Assembly: GCF_000576635.1 (NCBI RefSeq)
Contig: NZ_AVFL01000012.1
Location: forward strand, 1 to 64,000
Origin: Skermanella stibiiresistens SB22
GTDB taxonomy: Bacteria > Pseudomonadota > Alphaproteobacteria > Azospirillales > Azospirillaceae
DNA: 64,000 nt
Direction: 5' to 3'
The notes under the pieces were generated by a model. It was not told where the DNA came from, made no database searches, and saw nothing but the letters and a program-made list of their open reading frames with translations. A program made the translations under genes and the position numbers. The first letter of the stretch is position 1. Each line of letters opens with the position of its first letter. Below, in pieces: positions 1 to 9,092 of this stretch.

Positions 1-595
1 GGTGATCGGCGCCACGACGCCGCACGCCGAGGTGGCGGCCAGCGCGGTGGTCAAGCGGGTGATCCCGACGCTCGCCAAGCTGGCCGAGGGCATCGGCGAC
101 GCGCAGGTGCGGAACCGCGGCACCATCGGCGGCTCGATCTGCAACAACGATCCCTCCGCCGACTACCCGGCGGCGCTGGTCGGCTTGGGCGCTACCGTCC
201 ACACCACGACGCGGACGATCCCGGCCGAGGACTTCTTCACCGGCATGTTCGAGACGGCGCTGGAGCCCAACGAGATCGTCACGGCCGTGGCCTTCCCGAA
301 GCCGGGCAAGGCCGCCTATGTCAAGTTCCCGAACCCCGCCAGCCGCTACGCCACGGTCGGCGTGCTGGTGGCGGAGGTCGGCGGTGGCGTCCGCGTCGCG
401 GTGACGGGCGCCGCTCCCAGCGTCTACCGCTGGGCCGAGGCCGAACAGGCGCTGGCCGGCGGCCTGAACCCGGCGGCGCTGGATGGCCTGAACGTCGATG
501 CCGACGGCCTCAACGCCGACATCCACGCCAGTGCCGAGTACCGGGCAAGCTTGGTCAAGGTCATGGCCAAGCGAGCGGTGGCGGCCTGCGCCTAA
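1..595 (+). CDS. FAD-binding (medium) subunit of a xanthine-oxidase-family molybdenum hydroxylase, 5' truncated
   Basis: C-terminal part (about 197 residues) of the CoxM/CutM-type subunit, which carries FAD and passes electrons between the [2Fe-2S] subunit and the acceptor. The conserved segment RNRGTIGGSICNNDPSADYP is the flavin-binding loop of this family, and the C-terminal CO_deh_flav_C region follows. Full-length subunits are about 260-290 residues, so the FAD-binding N terminus lies outside the window. The large Mo subunit and the small Fe-S subunit are not seen, so the substrate (CO, nicotinate, aldehyde or other) cannot be assigned. The gene for a soluble cytochrome c lies 118 bp downstream; a link as electron acceptor is inference only. 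Confidence 0.9.
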   Translation, partial: VIGATTPHAEVAASAVVKRVIPTLAKLAEGIGDAQVRNRGTIGGSICNNDPSADYPAALVGLGATVHTTTRTIPAEDFFTGMFETALEPNEIVTAVAFPKPGKAAYVKFPNPASRYATVGVLVAEVGGGVRVAVTGAAPSVYRWAEAEQALAGGLNPAALDGLNVDADGLNADIHASAEYRASLVKVMAKRAVAACA

Positions 596-713
596 GTCCT
601 ACCTTCGGGCCTGCGGCTGATTGGCCCCTCGGATTTGTAAAACATTCGTGTAGATTGCCGGCGCTCACTAGGGCGCCGGCCGAAGCTGGTCCCAATCCAC
701 GAGGAATCACGGA

Positions 714-1091
714 ATGAAGAAGCAAGTACTGTTCGGCCTGGTGGCCGGCATCGCCCTGATGGCGGGTGTTTCCGCCGCGTCGGCCCAAGACGCCGGCGAG
801 GGCGAGAAGGTCTTCAGGCAGTGCAAGGCCTGCCACAGCCTCGATGCCGGCAAGAAGGGCGTTGGTCCCAGCCTGCACGGCCTGATCGGCCGCCAGTCGG
901 GTACCGTGGAAGGATTCGCCTATTCGCCGGCGATGAAGGCCGCCAACATCACCTGGACGCCCGAGAACCTCAGCAAGTATCTGGCTGACCCCAAGGGCTT
1001 CGTCGCAGGCAACAAGATGGCCTTCGCCGGCGTCAAGAAAGAGGATGATCTCAAGAATCTGGTGGCCTATCTGGGCGAAGCCGCCAAGTAA
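714..1091 (+). CDS. Periplasmic class I cytochrome c (c2/c550 type)
   Basis: A 125-residue electron carrier with an N-terminal signal peptide (residues 1-24, cut after ASA) and one haem-attachment motif CKACH at residues 37-41. Met102 in the segment AGNKMAFAG is the expected sixth haem ligand. Length and motif layout fit small soluble cytochromes c2/c550 that shuttle electrons between bc1 complex and oxidases or dehydrogenases. It starts at an ATG after a GAGGAATCACGG leader that supplies a ribosome site. It stands alone as a single gene, with a hairpin just beyond its stop. Confidence 0.92.
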   Translation: MKKQVLFGLVAGIALMAGVSAASAQDAGEGEKVFRQCKACHSLDAGKKGVGPSLHGLIGRQSGTVEGFAYSPAMKAANITWTPENLSKYLADPKGFVAGNKMAFAGVKKEDDLKNLVAYLGEAAK

Positions 1092-1098
1092 CGCCGTC

Positions 1099-1716
1099 TC
1101 AAGGCCCGAGCGCCCTGTCCCGTTGGACGAAGGCGCTCGGGTCTCCGCCTCTCCGAAGTGACGGGGCCGCGGCATTCCACTCCCGCGCCAGCAGGCCGAA
1201 CACGAGTTCGTCGCGAAACCCGTTCCCGATCGGGAAGCTCTCTCGCATCCGTCCTTCCTGGCTGAACCCCAGCTTGCCGGCGACGCGCCGCGACGCCGTG
1301 TTGTCAGGGTCGATGTGCAGGGTGATCCTGTGCAGGCCGACATCGTTGAAGCCAAACGCCACCGCCGCGCCCACCGCCTCGGTCGCGTATCCCCGGCCGT
1401 GGTGCTCCTTGGATAGGATGAAACCCATCCGGGCGGTTCCGCCGACGATGGCGTTCAGGGAGATGCCACCGATCGTCCGGCTTCGCTCGGCCCCCTCCAG
1501 CCGCGTTCTGATCGCCCATTGAAGGGAACTCGACGCTTCCGCGCCGGTGATGACGTGATCGAACAGCGCCCTGGTCACCGTCACGCTGGCGTGACGATCC
1601 CCAAAGAATCGCATGGTTTCGCGGTCCGCGAAGGTGGGGAACAGATCGTCGGCGTCAGCCACCCTCAGGGCCCGCAGGATCAGGCGGTGGGTCGTCAGCG
1701 TCGATGGATCTGGCAT
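1099..1716 (-). CDS. GNAT family N-acetyltransferase (RimJ/RimL-like)
   Basis: 205 residues that open with the family's typical TTHRLILR strand and contain the acetyl-CoA pyrophosphate-binding motif HHGRGYATEA in the middle of the protein, followed by NTASRRVAGKLGF, the usual helix of RimJ-type enzymes. This class acetylates protein N termini or small amines using acetyl-CoA; the substrate here cannot be read from sequence. The gene converges on the cytochrome c gene and ends only 8 bp from it. Confidence 0.88.
   Translation of the reverse strand: MPDPSTLTTHRLILRALRVADADDLFPTFADRETMRFFGDRHASVTVTRALFDHVITGAEASSSLQWAIRTRLEGAERSRTIGGISLNAIVGGTARMGFILSKEHHGRGYATEAVGAAVAFGFNDVGLHRITLHIDPDNTASRRVAGKLGFSQEGRMRESFPIGNGFRDELVFGLLAREWNAAAPSLRRGGDPSAFVQRDRALGP
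1105..1141. terminator. Hairpin between convergent cytochrome c and GNAT genes
   Basis: Perfect 10-bp arms CCCGAGCGCC (1105-1114) and GGCGCTCGGG (1132-1141) with a 17-nt loop. It lies inside the 3' end of the converging GNAT gene and just after the cytochrome stop, so it could end transcription from either side. There is no T-run, so this is a likely but not classical terminator. Confidence 0.5.
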
Positions 1717-1996
1717 GTCCGTCCCGGGTTCTACCGCTGGCGCGTCCCGCCAGCGTGGTTAACGACACACTTATCACCTCCCCGCCAAATCACCGGTGCC
1801 TTATCCCGCCACTGTCTCGTCGGGAGGACCGGAAGGCGGCCATGGCCTGCCGTGCAAACGCACCGCGAGGCTGGATCGCCCCATATCACAAAAATGTCCC
1901 AGGTCGGACCGGGGCCTCTTAGCATTGGCTTTAACCATAACTGGCAAAATAAGGACGTTCTTCCAGCCCCGCTATTTCCCCCGCGAGACCGGCATC

Positions 1997-2320
1997 ATGG
2001 CACCCGACACCTACACGCTCGAACCCGAAACCGAGGACCACTCGATCCACCGCGACCGGTTGGGCGAACTGCGCGATCGTCTCGACCGGATCCAGACCGA
2101 GAGCGATCGGATCGCCCGGGGATTCGTCCGCCTGCATGGTTTGCGGCTGTCGCTGGCCACACCGGGAGCCGATCTGGTCGAGCGCGTCGACCAGTTGATC
2201 ATGAGGCATGAGGCCGACATCCTCCAGACGCACGGGCTATTGCGCGACGCGGCGGCCCTGCTGGAGGAGGCGGAGACCCTGTGGGCACGCCAAGCCATGC
2301 GGCACATCCCCAGCGCCTGA
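1997..2320 (+). CDS. Small hypothetical protein, probably coiled-coil
   Basis: 107 residues from the ATG at 1997; an open frame extends further upstream but the extra part is low-complexity and unlikely to be coding. The protein is rich in Asp, Glu, Arg and Leu, with a helical heptad-like stretch DRLGELRDRLDRIQTESDRI near its N terminus. No enzymatic motif or membrane segment is seen. It is not recognised. No strong ribosome-binding site precedes the chosen start, which lowers confidence. Confidence 0.5.
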   Translation: MAPDTYTLEPETEDHSIHRDRLGELRDRLDRIQTESDRIARGFVRLHGLRLSLATPGADLVERVDQLIMRHEADILQTHGLLRDAAALLEEAETLWARQAMRHIPSA

Positions 2321-2462
2321 TCCAAACCACCCGCGCTGGTCCCGTTGCCGCGCGGAATAGTCATCGATCCTTCATGAAAACGACGCCCAGCCGTCATGCG
2401 ACTGGGCCATGTTCCCGTCTCGAACCTTCTTAAGACAAAGCGATAAAGGTTGGAGACTGGGC

Positions 2463-3467
2463 ATGAGGAATTTCATCGGCGCCGCGGCCGGCTTGATCGG
2501 CGCTGCCGCCGTTTCGATCACCGTCGCGTTCACCGCTTCGGCGGCGCTGGCGGCGTCGGGCAAACTGGTCGTCTACACCTCGCAGCTCGAGGCCGACGCC
2601 CAGCAGACGGTGGACGAGTTCAAGAAGCTCAACCCCGGCGTCGAGGTCGAGTGGACCCGCAGCGGCACCACAGACCTGATGAACAAGCTGCGGGCCGAGT
2701 TCCAGGCTGGCTCGCCGCAACCCGACGTCCTGCTGATCGCCGACGCGGTCACGATGGAAAGCCTGAAGCGCGACGGCAGGCTGGCCAAGTTCGAGGCGGC
2801 ACCGGTGGCGGCGTACCAGAAGGATTTCTACGACGCTGATCTCACCTACTTCGGTACCAAGCTGATCACGACCGGCATCGCGTACAACAAGAACGCCAAG
2901 ATGAAGCCGACCTCGTGGGCCGATCTCACGAAGCCCGAGGCCAAGAACCTCGTCTCGATGCCGAGCCCGCTCTACTCCGGCGCCGCCGCGATCCACATGG
3001 CGGCCCTCAAGGAGGTTCCCGGCCTCGGCATGAAATATTATGAGGCCCTCCACGAGAACGGCGCCGTCGCGGTGCGCGGCAATGGTGGCGTGATGACGGC
3101 CGTCGCCGGCGGCGAGAAGCTCTACGGCGTGCTGATCGATTACCTGCCGATCCGCGAGGGGCTGAAGGGCTCGCCGGTCGAGTTCGTCTTCCCGACCGAC
3201 GGCGTCAGCGCCGTGTCCGAGCCGGTGGCGATCCTCTCCACCGCCCGCAATCCCGAGGCGGCCCAGGCCTTTGTCAGCTATCTGCTGTCGCGTCAGGGTC
3301 AGGAGTTGGCGTCTTCCCAAGGCTTCCTGCCGGCCCATCCCGACGTGGCGCCGCCCAAGGGCTTTCCCAAGCTGACGGAGATCAAGGTGCTGCCGCTCGA
3401 CAACGCCAAGGCGCTGGCGGAGGATCAGGCCAACAAGATGGCTTTCGCGGACCTGTTCGGCGGCTGA
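2463..3467 (+). CDS. Iron(III)-type ABC transporter substrate-binding protein
   Basis: 334 residues. A signal peptide (about residues 1-31, ending ASAALAA) is followed by GKLVVYTSQ, the first strand of the FbpA/AfuA/FutA class of periplasmic binding proteins, which carry ferric iron or, in relatives, phosphonates and other small ligands. The ATG at 2463 is chosen over an in-frame start 54 bp upstream because only this one begins with the signal sequence and is preceded by GGTTGGAG. It overlaps the permease gene by one base (TGATG), so the two are translationally coupled. Confidence 0.88.
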   Translation: MRNFIGAAAGLIGAAAVSITVAFTASAALAASGKLVVYTSQLEADAQQTVDEFKKLNPGVEVEWTRSGTTDLMNKLRAEFQAGSPQPDVLLIADAVTMESLKRDGRLAKFEAAPVAAYQKDFYDADLTYFGTKLITTGIAYNKNAKMKPTSWADLTKPEAKNLVSMPSPLYSGAAAIHMAALKEVPGLGMKYYEALHENGAVAVRGNGGVMTAVAGGEKLYGVLIDYLPIREGLKGSPVEFVFPTDGVSAVSEPVAILSTARNPEAAQAFVSYLLSRQGQELASSQGFLPAHPDVAPPKGFPKLTEIKVLPLDNAKALAEDQANKMAFADLFGG

Positions 3468-5188
3468 TGGCGGTCCAAACCGTTCCGGAGACCACCGGCC
3501 GCTGGATGCCGCGGCCGGACGCCGTGCTTCTGGTGGCGCTTGCCTCGCTGATCGTCGTGGTCTCGGTTCTGCCGATGGCGCGCCTGATCTTCGAGGCGCT
3601 GGCCCCAAGCGGGAGCGGCCGCGTCGATGTCGTGACGCGCGTCCTGTCGTCCGCCGCCACGTGGCGAGCCGCTGGCAATAGCGTGTGGTTGAGCCTGGGC
3701 GCCACCGCGCTGGCTGTGGCGCTGGGGGGCGGCTTCGCCTTGCTGGCCGGCTTGACGGACCTGCGGGGCAAACCGGCGCTGGTGTTCTGCTTCATGCTGC
3801 CGCTGATGATCCCGCCGCAGATCACCGCGCTGTCCTGGATCCACCTGTTCGGTCCGTCCAGCGCGCTGCTGGGCACGTTGGGGCTGGCGCCGCCGCCCGG
3901 CACGCCGAACCCGCTGTACAGCCGCGGCGGGATCATCCTGCTGATGGGGATCGAGCAATCGGCCCTGGTGTTCCTGGCGCTCCGCGCCGGTCTGCGCGCC
4001 ATCCCGCGCGAGTTGGTCGAGGCGGCCCAGGCGGCTGGCGCCGGACGCTGGCGGGTTCTGATGACCATCGTGCTGCCGCTGGCCGCTCCCTCGCTGATCG
4101 CGGGAACGGCCTTGGCCTTCGTCGCCTCGGTCGGCAATTTCGGCATCCCGGCCCTGCTCGGCATCCCGGCAGGCATCTCCGTGTTGCCGACGCTGATCTA
4201 CCAGCGCCTCGCCGGTTTCGGGCCGGCCGTCCTGTCCGATGTGGCGGTGCTGTCGATCCTGGTCGGACTGATCGCCTTCGCCGGCGTCCTGCTCCAGGGC
4301 TGGTTATTGGGGCTACGCGACTTCCGGACCGTCGGCGCCCCGGCGCGGACCCTGGATTACCGGCTGGGCCGCTGGCGTCCCGCCGTCGAGGCGGCGTGCT
4401 GGCTGACGATCGTCATCATCGTGGTGGTGCCACTGGCCGCCCTGGTAACGACCTCGCTGGTCAGGGTCTATGGCGCGCCGCTCGACGCCGCCACCGTCAC
4501 GCTGGCCAACTACGCCCATGTGCTGCTGGTCCACGACGCCACCAGCAGGGCGTTCCGCAATTCGCTGATGCTGGCGGGAACCGCCGCGGCGGTGCTGATC
4601 TGCGTGGCGGTGCCGCTCGGCTACTTCATCGTCTGGCGGCGCAACCGGATGCTTCGGGTGCTCAACCTGCTGGCCGAACTGCCCTACGCCCTGCCGGGCG
4701 TGGTGCTGGCGATCGCCACCATCCTGGTGTTCATCCGGCCGGTGCCCTTCTTGAACGTGACGGCGTATGGCACGGTCTGGATCATCCTGATCGCCTATCT
4801 GGCGCGTTTCCTGTCACTGGCCCTGCGGCCCGTGGTGGCGGGATTCCACACGCTCGATCCGGCGTTGGAGGAGGCGGCGCGGATGTGCGGCGCCGGTCTG
4901 ATCCACCGACTGCGCACGGTGATCGTGCCGATGGCGGCGCCGGTCGCGGCGGCCGGTGGCATCCTGGTGTTCCTCACCTCGTTCAACGAGTTGACGGTGT
5001 CGATCCTGCTGTGGTCGTCCGGCGCCGAGACCTTGGGTGTCGTGGTCTACTCGCTGGAGGAGAGCGGCGGCACCGTCCTAGCGGCGGCCGTCTCTGTGAT
5101 CGCGGTCGCGGCGATCCTCGCGATCATGCTGGGGGCGTCGCTTTTGGCCCGCCGCCTGCCGCCGGGCGTGCTGCCCTGGCAGGCGTGA
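3467..5188 (+). CDS. Iron(III)-type ABC transporter permease (FbpB-like, double domain)
   Basis: 573-residue inner-membrane protein with about 12 hydrophobic segments, made of two fused permease domains. Each has an EAA loop that contacts the ATPase: LVEAAQAAGAGRWRVLMTIV in the first half and LEEAARMCGAGLIHRLRTVI in the second. This fused layout is typical of FbpB/AfuB permeases. Together with the preceding binding protein it forms the import channel. The matching ATPase gene lies 13 bp beyond its stop, on the opposite strand. Confidence 0.92.
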   Translation: MAVQTVPETTGRWMPRPDAVLLVALASLIVVVSVLPMARLIFEALAPSGSGRVDVVTRVLSSAATWRAAGNSVWLSLGATALAVALGGGFALLAGLTDLRGKPALVFCFMLPLMIPPQITALSWIHLFGPSSALLGTLGLAPPPGTPNPLYSRGGIILLMGIEQSALVFLALRAGLRAIPRELVEAAQAAGAGRWRVLMTIVLPLAAPSLIAGTALAFVASVGNFGIPALLGIPAGISVLPTLIYQRLAGFGPAVLSDVAVLSILVGLIAFAGVLLQGWLLGLRDFRTVGAPARTLDYRLGRWRPAVEAACWLTIVIIVVVPLAALVTTSLVRVYGAPLDAATVTLANYAHVLLVHDATSRAFRNSLMLAGTAAAVLICVAVPLGYFIVWRRNRMLRVLNLLAELPYALPGVVLAIATILVFIRPVPFLNVTAYGTVWIILIAYLARFLSLALRPVVAGFHTLDPALEEAARMCGAGLIHRLRTVIVPMAAPVAAAGGILVFLTSFNELTVSILLWSSGAETLGVVVYSLEESGGTVLAAAVSVIAVAAILAIMLGASLLARRLPPGVLPWQA

Positions 5189-5201
5189 ATGGCCGTTGGC
5201 C

Positions 5202-6269
5202 TCACCGCCCCGCCGGAATGATCCAGCCGTCGCCGATCGCCAGGGTGAGCCGTTGCCCCGGCTCGGGTACCCGGCCATCGCCGACCATCAGGGGCAGCGT
5301 CACGCCCGGCATACCCTCGGGGACGAGGTCGAGCGCGGTGACACCGCCCTTGTAGGTCGCGCGCCTGACGATGGTGGGCAAGCCGTCCGCTCCGGGCGTC
5401 AGGTCCTCCGGTCGCAGGCAGGCCAGCGCGGGCCCCAACCCCGTCGTGGCGGAACAGCGCAGCCGCGCGGTGACACCGCCGATCCTCGCGACCGCACGGC
5501 CTTGGTCCAGCCGCTCCAGCACCGTCGCCTCGACGACCGCGCCCTTGCCGATGAATCCGGCCACCATCGCGGTGGCGGGTTCGGCATACAGGACGCGGGG
5601 CGGCGCCACCTGGACGATCCGTCCGCCATCCATCACCGCGATCCTGTCGGCCAGCGCCATCGCCTCGGCTTGGTCGTGCGTGATGTAGACCATGGTCGCC
5701 CGGGTCTTGGCGTGGAAGGCGGCGAATTCGTCCTCCATCGACGCGCGGAGGTGGACGTCCAGGTTCGCCAGCGGCTCATCGAGCAGCACCAGCGACGGCT
5801 CCATCACCAAGCACCTCGCCAATGCCACCCGCTGGCGCTGGCCGCCGCTCAGCTCCGCCGGACGGCGGGTGCCGAAGCCGCTCAGACCGACGAGGTCGAG
5901 CGCCGCCCCGACACGGTCGTCGTGGGCCTGACCTTTCACCCCCGCCACCGACAGCGGATAGCCGACATTGCCGGCCACGGTCATGTGGGGCCACAGCGCG
6001 TAGGATTGGAAGACGATGCCGACGCGCCGCTCCTCGGCGACGACATGCAGGCGTTTGGCGCTGTCCGACACGACGCGTCCGCCGAGCGAGATGGAGCCGC
6101 CGTCGATCCGCTCGAAGCCCGCGATCAAGCGCAGCAAGGTCGTCTTGCCGCATCCGGATGGGCCGAGCACGGCCAGGAACTCGCCATCGGCGACGCTCAG
6201 ATCGACCGCGTCCACGGCGGCCGTCCGACCGAATAGTTTCGTCACTCCGTCGAGAACCAGACCCGCCAC
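5202..6269 (-). CDS. ABC transporter ATP-binding protein (FbpC/PotA-like)
   Basis: 355 residues. Walker A GPSGCGKTT (36-44), Q-loop Gln88, signature LSGGQ (140-144), Walker B LVLLDEP (160-166), and a C-terminal TOBE-type regulatory domain. This layout matches ATPases of ferric iron, spermidine and sulfate importers. Its position tail-to-tail with the FbpA/FbpB-like genes makes it the probable motor of that importer, although such genes usually sit in the same operon and orientation. Being on the opposite strand implies its own promoter. Confidence 0.9.
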   Translation of the reverse strand: MAGLVLDGVTKLFGRTAAVDAVDLSVADGEFLAVLGPSGCGKTTLLRLIAGFERIDGGSISLGGRVVSDSAKRLHVVAEERRVGIVFQSYALWPHMTVAGNVGYPLSVAGVKGQAHDDRVGAALDLVGLSGFGTRRPAELSGGQRQRVALARCLVMEPSLVLLDEPLANLDVHLRASMEDEFAAFHAKTRATMVYITHDQAEAMALADRIAVMDGGRIVQVAPPRVLYAEPATAMVAGFIGKGAVVEATVLERLDQGRAVARIGGVTARLRCSATTGLGPALACLRPEDLTPGADGLPTIVRRATYKGGVTALDLVPEGMPGVTLPLMVGDGRVPEPGQRLTLAIGDGWIIPAGR

Positions 6270-6408
6270 CCAGGCTCACCCTTTGCCGGTTATTGTAAGA
6301 CCCGGCGGGACATAGCGCGGATGGCGGGTCGATGCCGTTAAGTTTTCGTTACATCGTTCCGATGAGTTGCCGGATCACCCTCTCTGGATAACCCTGGCCA
6401 ACAGCGTC

Positions 6409-6651
6409 TCAGGCCCGGCCCATCGGGGTCTCGCTGAGCAATTGCTGGCTCAGCAGCATGCGCTTGAAGATCGGCTTGTGCTCCAGGCCGTCGGGAATGT
6501 CGAAGCTGTAGTCGAGCAGGTCGGCACCTTCGCTCATGTAGAGCAGCAGGTCATGCAAACGGGCGAGGGTATCGCTGTCGGCGGTAACCATCGCCTTTTC
6601 GAGCAGGCCGTGCAGCTCATGCTCGATCTTGACCTCGTGCCGCTGGCTCAT
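6409..6651 (-). CDS. Small hypothetical protein
   Basis: 80 residues from the ATG at 6651, chosen because GGAGGG sits just upstream on the minus strand; an open frame extends further but without such a site. The protein is acidic and helical, with the segment ADSDTLARLHDLLLYMSEGADLLDYSFDIPDGLE cut here only by family ignorance. No signal peptide, membrane segment or known motif is visible. Upstream, a GC-poor stretch around 6670-6790 may hold its promoter. Confidence 0.6.
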   Translation of the reverse strand: MSQRHEVKIEHELHGLLEKAMVTADSDTLARLHDLLLYMSEGADLLDYSFDIPDGLEHKPIFKRMLLSQQLLSETPMGRA

Positions 6652-6852
6652 AAAGCCCTCCATAGCAAAAGAACAACAACTTGGACAGTTTGGCTGAAAC
6701 CCCGGCCAACCGAGCCGGCGCATCGGGTACATCCTGTATACGGACGAAGTTACTTTATGGATGCGCCGAACAGTTGGAGCAAACCTAAAGGAGGCACCCC
6801 GGCACAATATCATAGGAACCATACCCCACCCGTCCGATACGGAGAGGCGCCA

Positions 6853-6886
6853 AGCCCGTCATCGGGCTCCGATCCGACCGGATCGG
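6853..6886. terminator. Two adjacent hairpins downstream of the orphan ABC ATPase
   Basis: AGCCCG-TCAT-CGGGCT (6853-6868) is followed directly by CCGATCC-GACC-GGATCGG (6869-6886). Both stems are perfect. They lie 37 bp past the stop of the leftward ATPase gene, consistent with a termination or RNA-stabilising element. No T-run is present. Confidence 0.4.
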
Positions 6887-6922
6887 CTCATCTCCCGGTC
6901 CGAAACCGGCGAAGCGAACCGT

Positions 6923-8011
6923 CTAGAGTCGGTGTCCGGACGCCGAGTCGAAGACGTGGCCGTTCGCCATCCGCGGCATCAGCATGATCGTGTCGCCCGG
7001 CCGGAAGGCGTGGCGTTCGACGAACATGGCGCACGCCTCCTGGTTCGCCATCCGGCAGAACACGACCGTGTCGTCGCCGGTCGGCTCGATCACTTGGATC
7101 GTCGCGGCGACGCCTTTCGGGAAGCCCGGCGCGGCATCTCCATTCACGAGGGTGAGGTGGCCGGGCCGGATGCCATAGGTCACGGACTGCCCATCATTGG
7201 CCCGCGTCAGCGGTTCGACCGGAAACCGGATGTCGCCGGCCACCTCGACCCACGCCGCGCGGCCATCGCGGCGGAAAGTCCCATTGAAGAAGTTCATGGA
7301 TGGCGACCCGATGAAGCCGGCGACGAAGGTGTTCGCGGGGTAGTCGTAAAGCTCCAGGGGCGTGCCGATCTGCTCGACGTGACCGTCATGCATCACGACG
7401 ATCCGGTCGGCCATGGTCATCGCCTCGACCTGATCGTGGGTGACATAGATCGAGGTGGTCCGCAGGCGCTGGTGCAGCGCCTTGATCTCGGTCCGCATCT
7501 GCACCCGCAGCTTGGCGTCCAGGTTGGACAGCGGCTCGTCGAACAGGAAGACCTGCGGATCGCGCACGATCGCCCGGCCCATCGCGACACGCTGGCGCTG
7601 GCCGCCGGAAAGCTGGCGCGGATACCGGTCCAGATAGGGCACCAATCCCAGGATGTCGGCGGCTTCGCGCACGCGCTTCTGGACCATGTCCGGATCCGAC
7701 TTCCGGAGCTGCAGGCTGAACGCCATGTTGTTGAAGACGGTCATGTGCGGGTAGAGCGCGTAATTCTGGAACACCATCGCGATGTCCCGCTCCTTCGGCG
7801 GCACCAGGTTGACCACCGTGCCACCGATGGCGATCTCGCCGCCGGTGATCTGCTCCAGCCCCGCCACCATCCGCAGCAGCGTCGACTTACCGCAACCGCT
7901 GGGGCCGACCAGGACGACGAACTCCTCGTCCTCGATCTCGATGTCGATGCCGTGAATGACCTCATGCTGCCCATAGGCCTTGCGGACCTGGGCGATCCCG
8001 ACGGATGCCAT
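6923..8011 (-). CDS. Sugar/glycerol-phosphate-type ABC transporter ATPase (UgpC/MalK/MsmK-like)
   Basis: 362 residues. Walker [10 protein letters not shown] (36-44), signature LSGGQ (134-138), Walker B FLFDEP (155-160), then the MalK-type OB-fold domain with segments such as GIRPGHLTL. The ATG at 8011 is chosen because GGGAGGT precedes it by about nine bases; the open frame upstream is not conserved-looking. No binding protein or permease gene lies nearby, so this is probably a shared motor for sugar importers encoded elsewhere, as MsmK is in other bacteria. Which sugar it serves cannot be told. Confidence 0.9.
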   Translation of the reverse strand: MASVGIAQVRKAYGQHEVIHGIDIEIEDEEFVVLVGPSGCGKSTLLRMVAGLEQITGGEIAIGGTVVNLVPPKERDIAMVFQNYALYPHMTVFNNMAFSLQLRKSDPDMVQKRVREAADILGLVPYLDRYPRQLSGGQRQRVAMGRAIVRDPQVFLFDEPLSNLDAKLRVQMRTEIKALHQRLRTTSIYVTHDQVEAMTMADRIVVMHDGHVEQIGTPLELYDYPANTFVAGFIGSPSMNFFNGTFRRDGRAAWVEVAGDIRFPVEPLTRANDGQSVTYGIRPGHLTLVNGDAAPGFPKGVAATIQVIEPTGDDTVVFCRMANQEACAMFVERHAFRPGDTIMLMPRMANGHVFDSASGHRL

Positions 8012-9092
8012 GGCGCTGTCACCTCCCTGTTCGTCCGCTCTGCCGGCGGCGCTTCTTCCCGTCAGCGTAACGGGATATCGGGAGGGCAACAAGGGCGGGG
8101 TGGGGGAGTGGATGATCGCCAAGTCAACGATCCCATCCACCCAGGTGGAGGGTGCCCCAGGCTCTTCATACGCGCGCCATGAGCACCACTGGACCCTCTT
8201 CCGTCATGCCCGAACTTGATGCATGAGCGCCAACTTAGGATGGATCGTGGTCTGACTCCGGGCGTCAATCCTCCCACACCGTCATACCCGGACTTGATCC
8301 GGGTATCTGTCCTCAGGAGATTCGCGGACGAAATTCGAACTCAAGATTGAAGTCACCACATCATCCGAAGCTGGGAGATGACCGGTTCAAGTCCGGTCAT
8401 GACGAAAAAGAGCGGATAAGGTCCGCAAGGCGTGTGCGGCACCTCAAGTTCACCCACATGGGACTTGATCCGGGTACCCGTCAGCTGAAGCCAACATGGG
8501 AGAGCGAGCGTTTGGGGCGGGCGCTGTCCCTCCCGCATGGCGCGGTATCGTGGACCCCCCTCATCGCTCCGACGGTGTGAAAATCCCAGTAACCACCTTG
8601 ACGCCCGGCCGCGACTTCGGACAGGTTTCCAGTAATGGATTGGAAGGCATTCGAGGATTAGCTTGGCGCGAAGGACGATTCTCGTATCATTGAGCCGGAA
8701 TGTCCTCACTAATGGGTGGGTGCCAAGGTGCGCCGTTTGGGAAGGATGAATGATGCTGCATGTTTTTCAGGGTTTGATGACGAGCCTCCGGAAAAACCTG
8801 CGTGAGCAGGCCCGAGTGATGTGCGAGTTGGACAAAACCGACCACGCCTTCGACAAAAGCGTCCAGCCTTACCGGAAGACATGCCGGCGTTCCCCCAACG
8901 CCGATGGCGGTCCCATTCCATATGGCGCGCGCGACGCCGACTAGGCGATCATCGATCCCGTCCGACTTCCGTTCCGGTACATCCCGGTAAGCGCGCCAGC
9001 CAGCCCACGCGAGAAATGTTCTTGGTTTGTTGTTTAAATGGGCATAAAGTCCCATTGGACGATCCACAAACCTCGAACGAAGGCCCGCGTCG
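8012..9092. other. 1.1 kb stretch with no convincing gene
   Basis: Holds a cluster of REP-like palindromes in its left half (8201-8490). From 8690 to 9090 the sequence is less GC-rich and has short open frames on both strands that look like no family I recognise; a decayed gene is possible. The right end should hold the promoter of the terminase-like gene. Confidence 0.6.
8201..8490. repeat. Cluster of four REP-like palindromic elements
   Basis: Four related copies: 8201-8226 (degenerate), 8281-8308, 8378-8404 (reverse orientation) and 8459-8485. The second has perfect 9-bp arms ATACCCGGA and TCCGGGTAT around CTTGA; the third has ATGACCGG and CCGGTCAT around a 7-nt loop. The shared core is GGACTTGATCCGGGT. 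Such elements are common intergenic repeats in alphaproteobacteria and often give rise to false gene calls. Confidence 0.75.

Noticed and set aside
8378-8404. GGTTCAAGTCC resembling a tRNA T-arm
   Set aside because: Part of a REP-like palindrome; no acceptor, D or anticodon arms around it.
8353-8709. 118-codon open frame on the minus strand
   Set aside because: Its C-terminal part is a translated REP-like palindrome, and the rest has no family resemblance or ribosome site.
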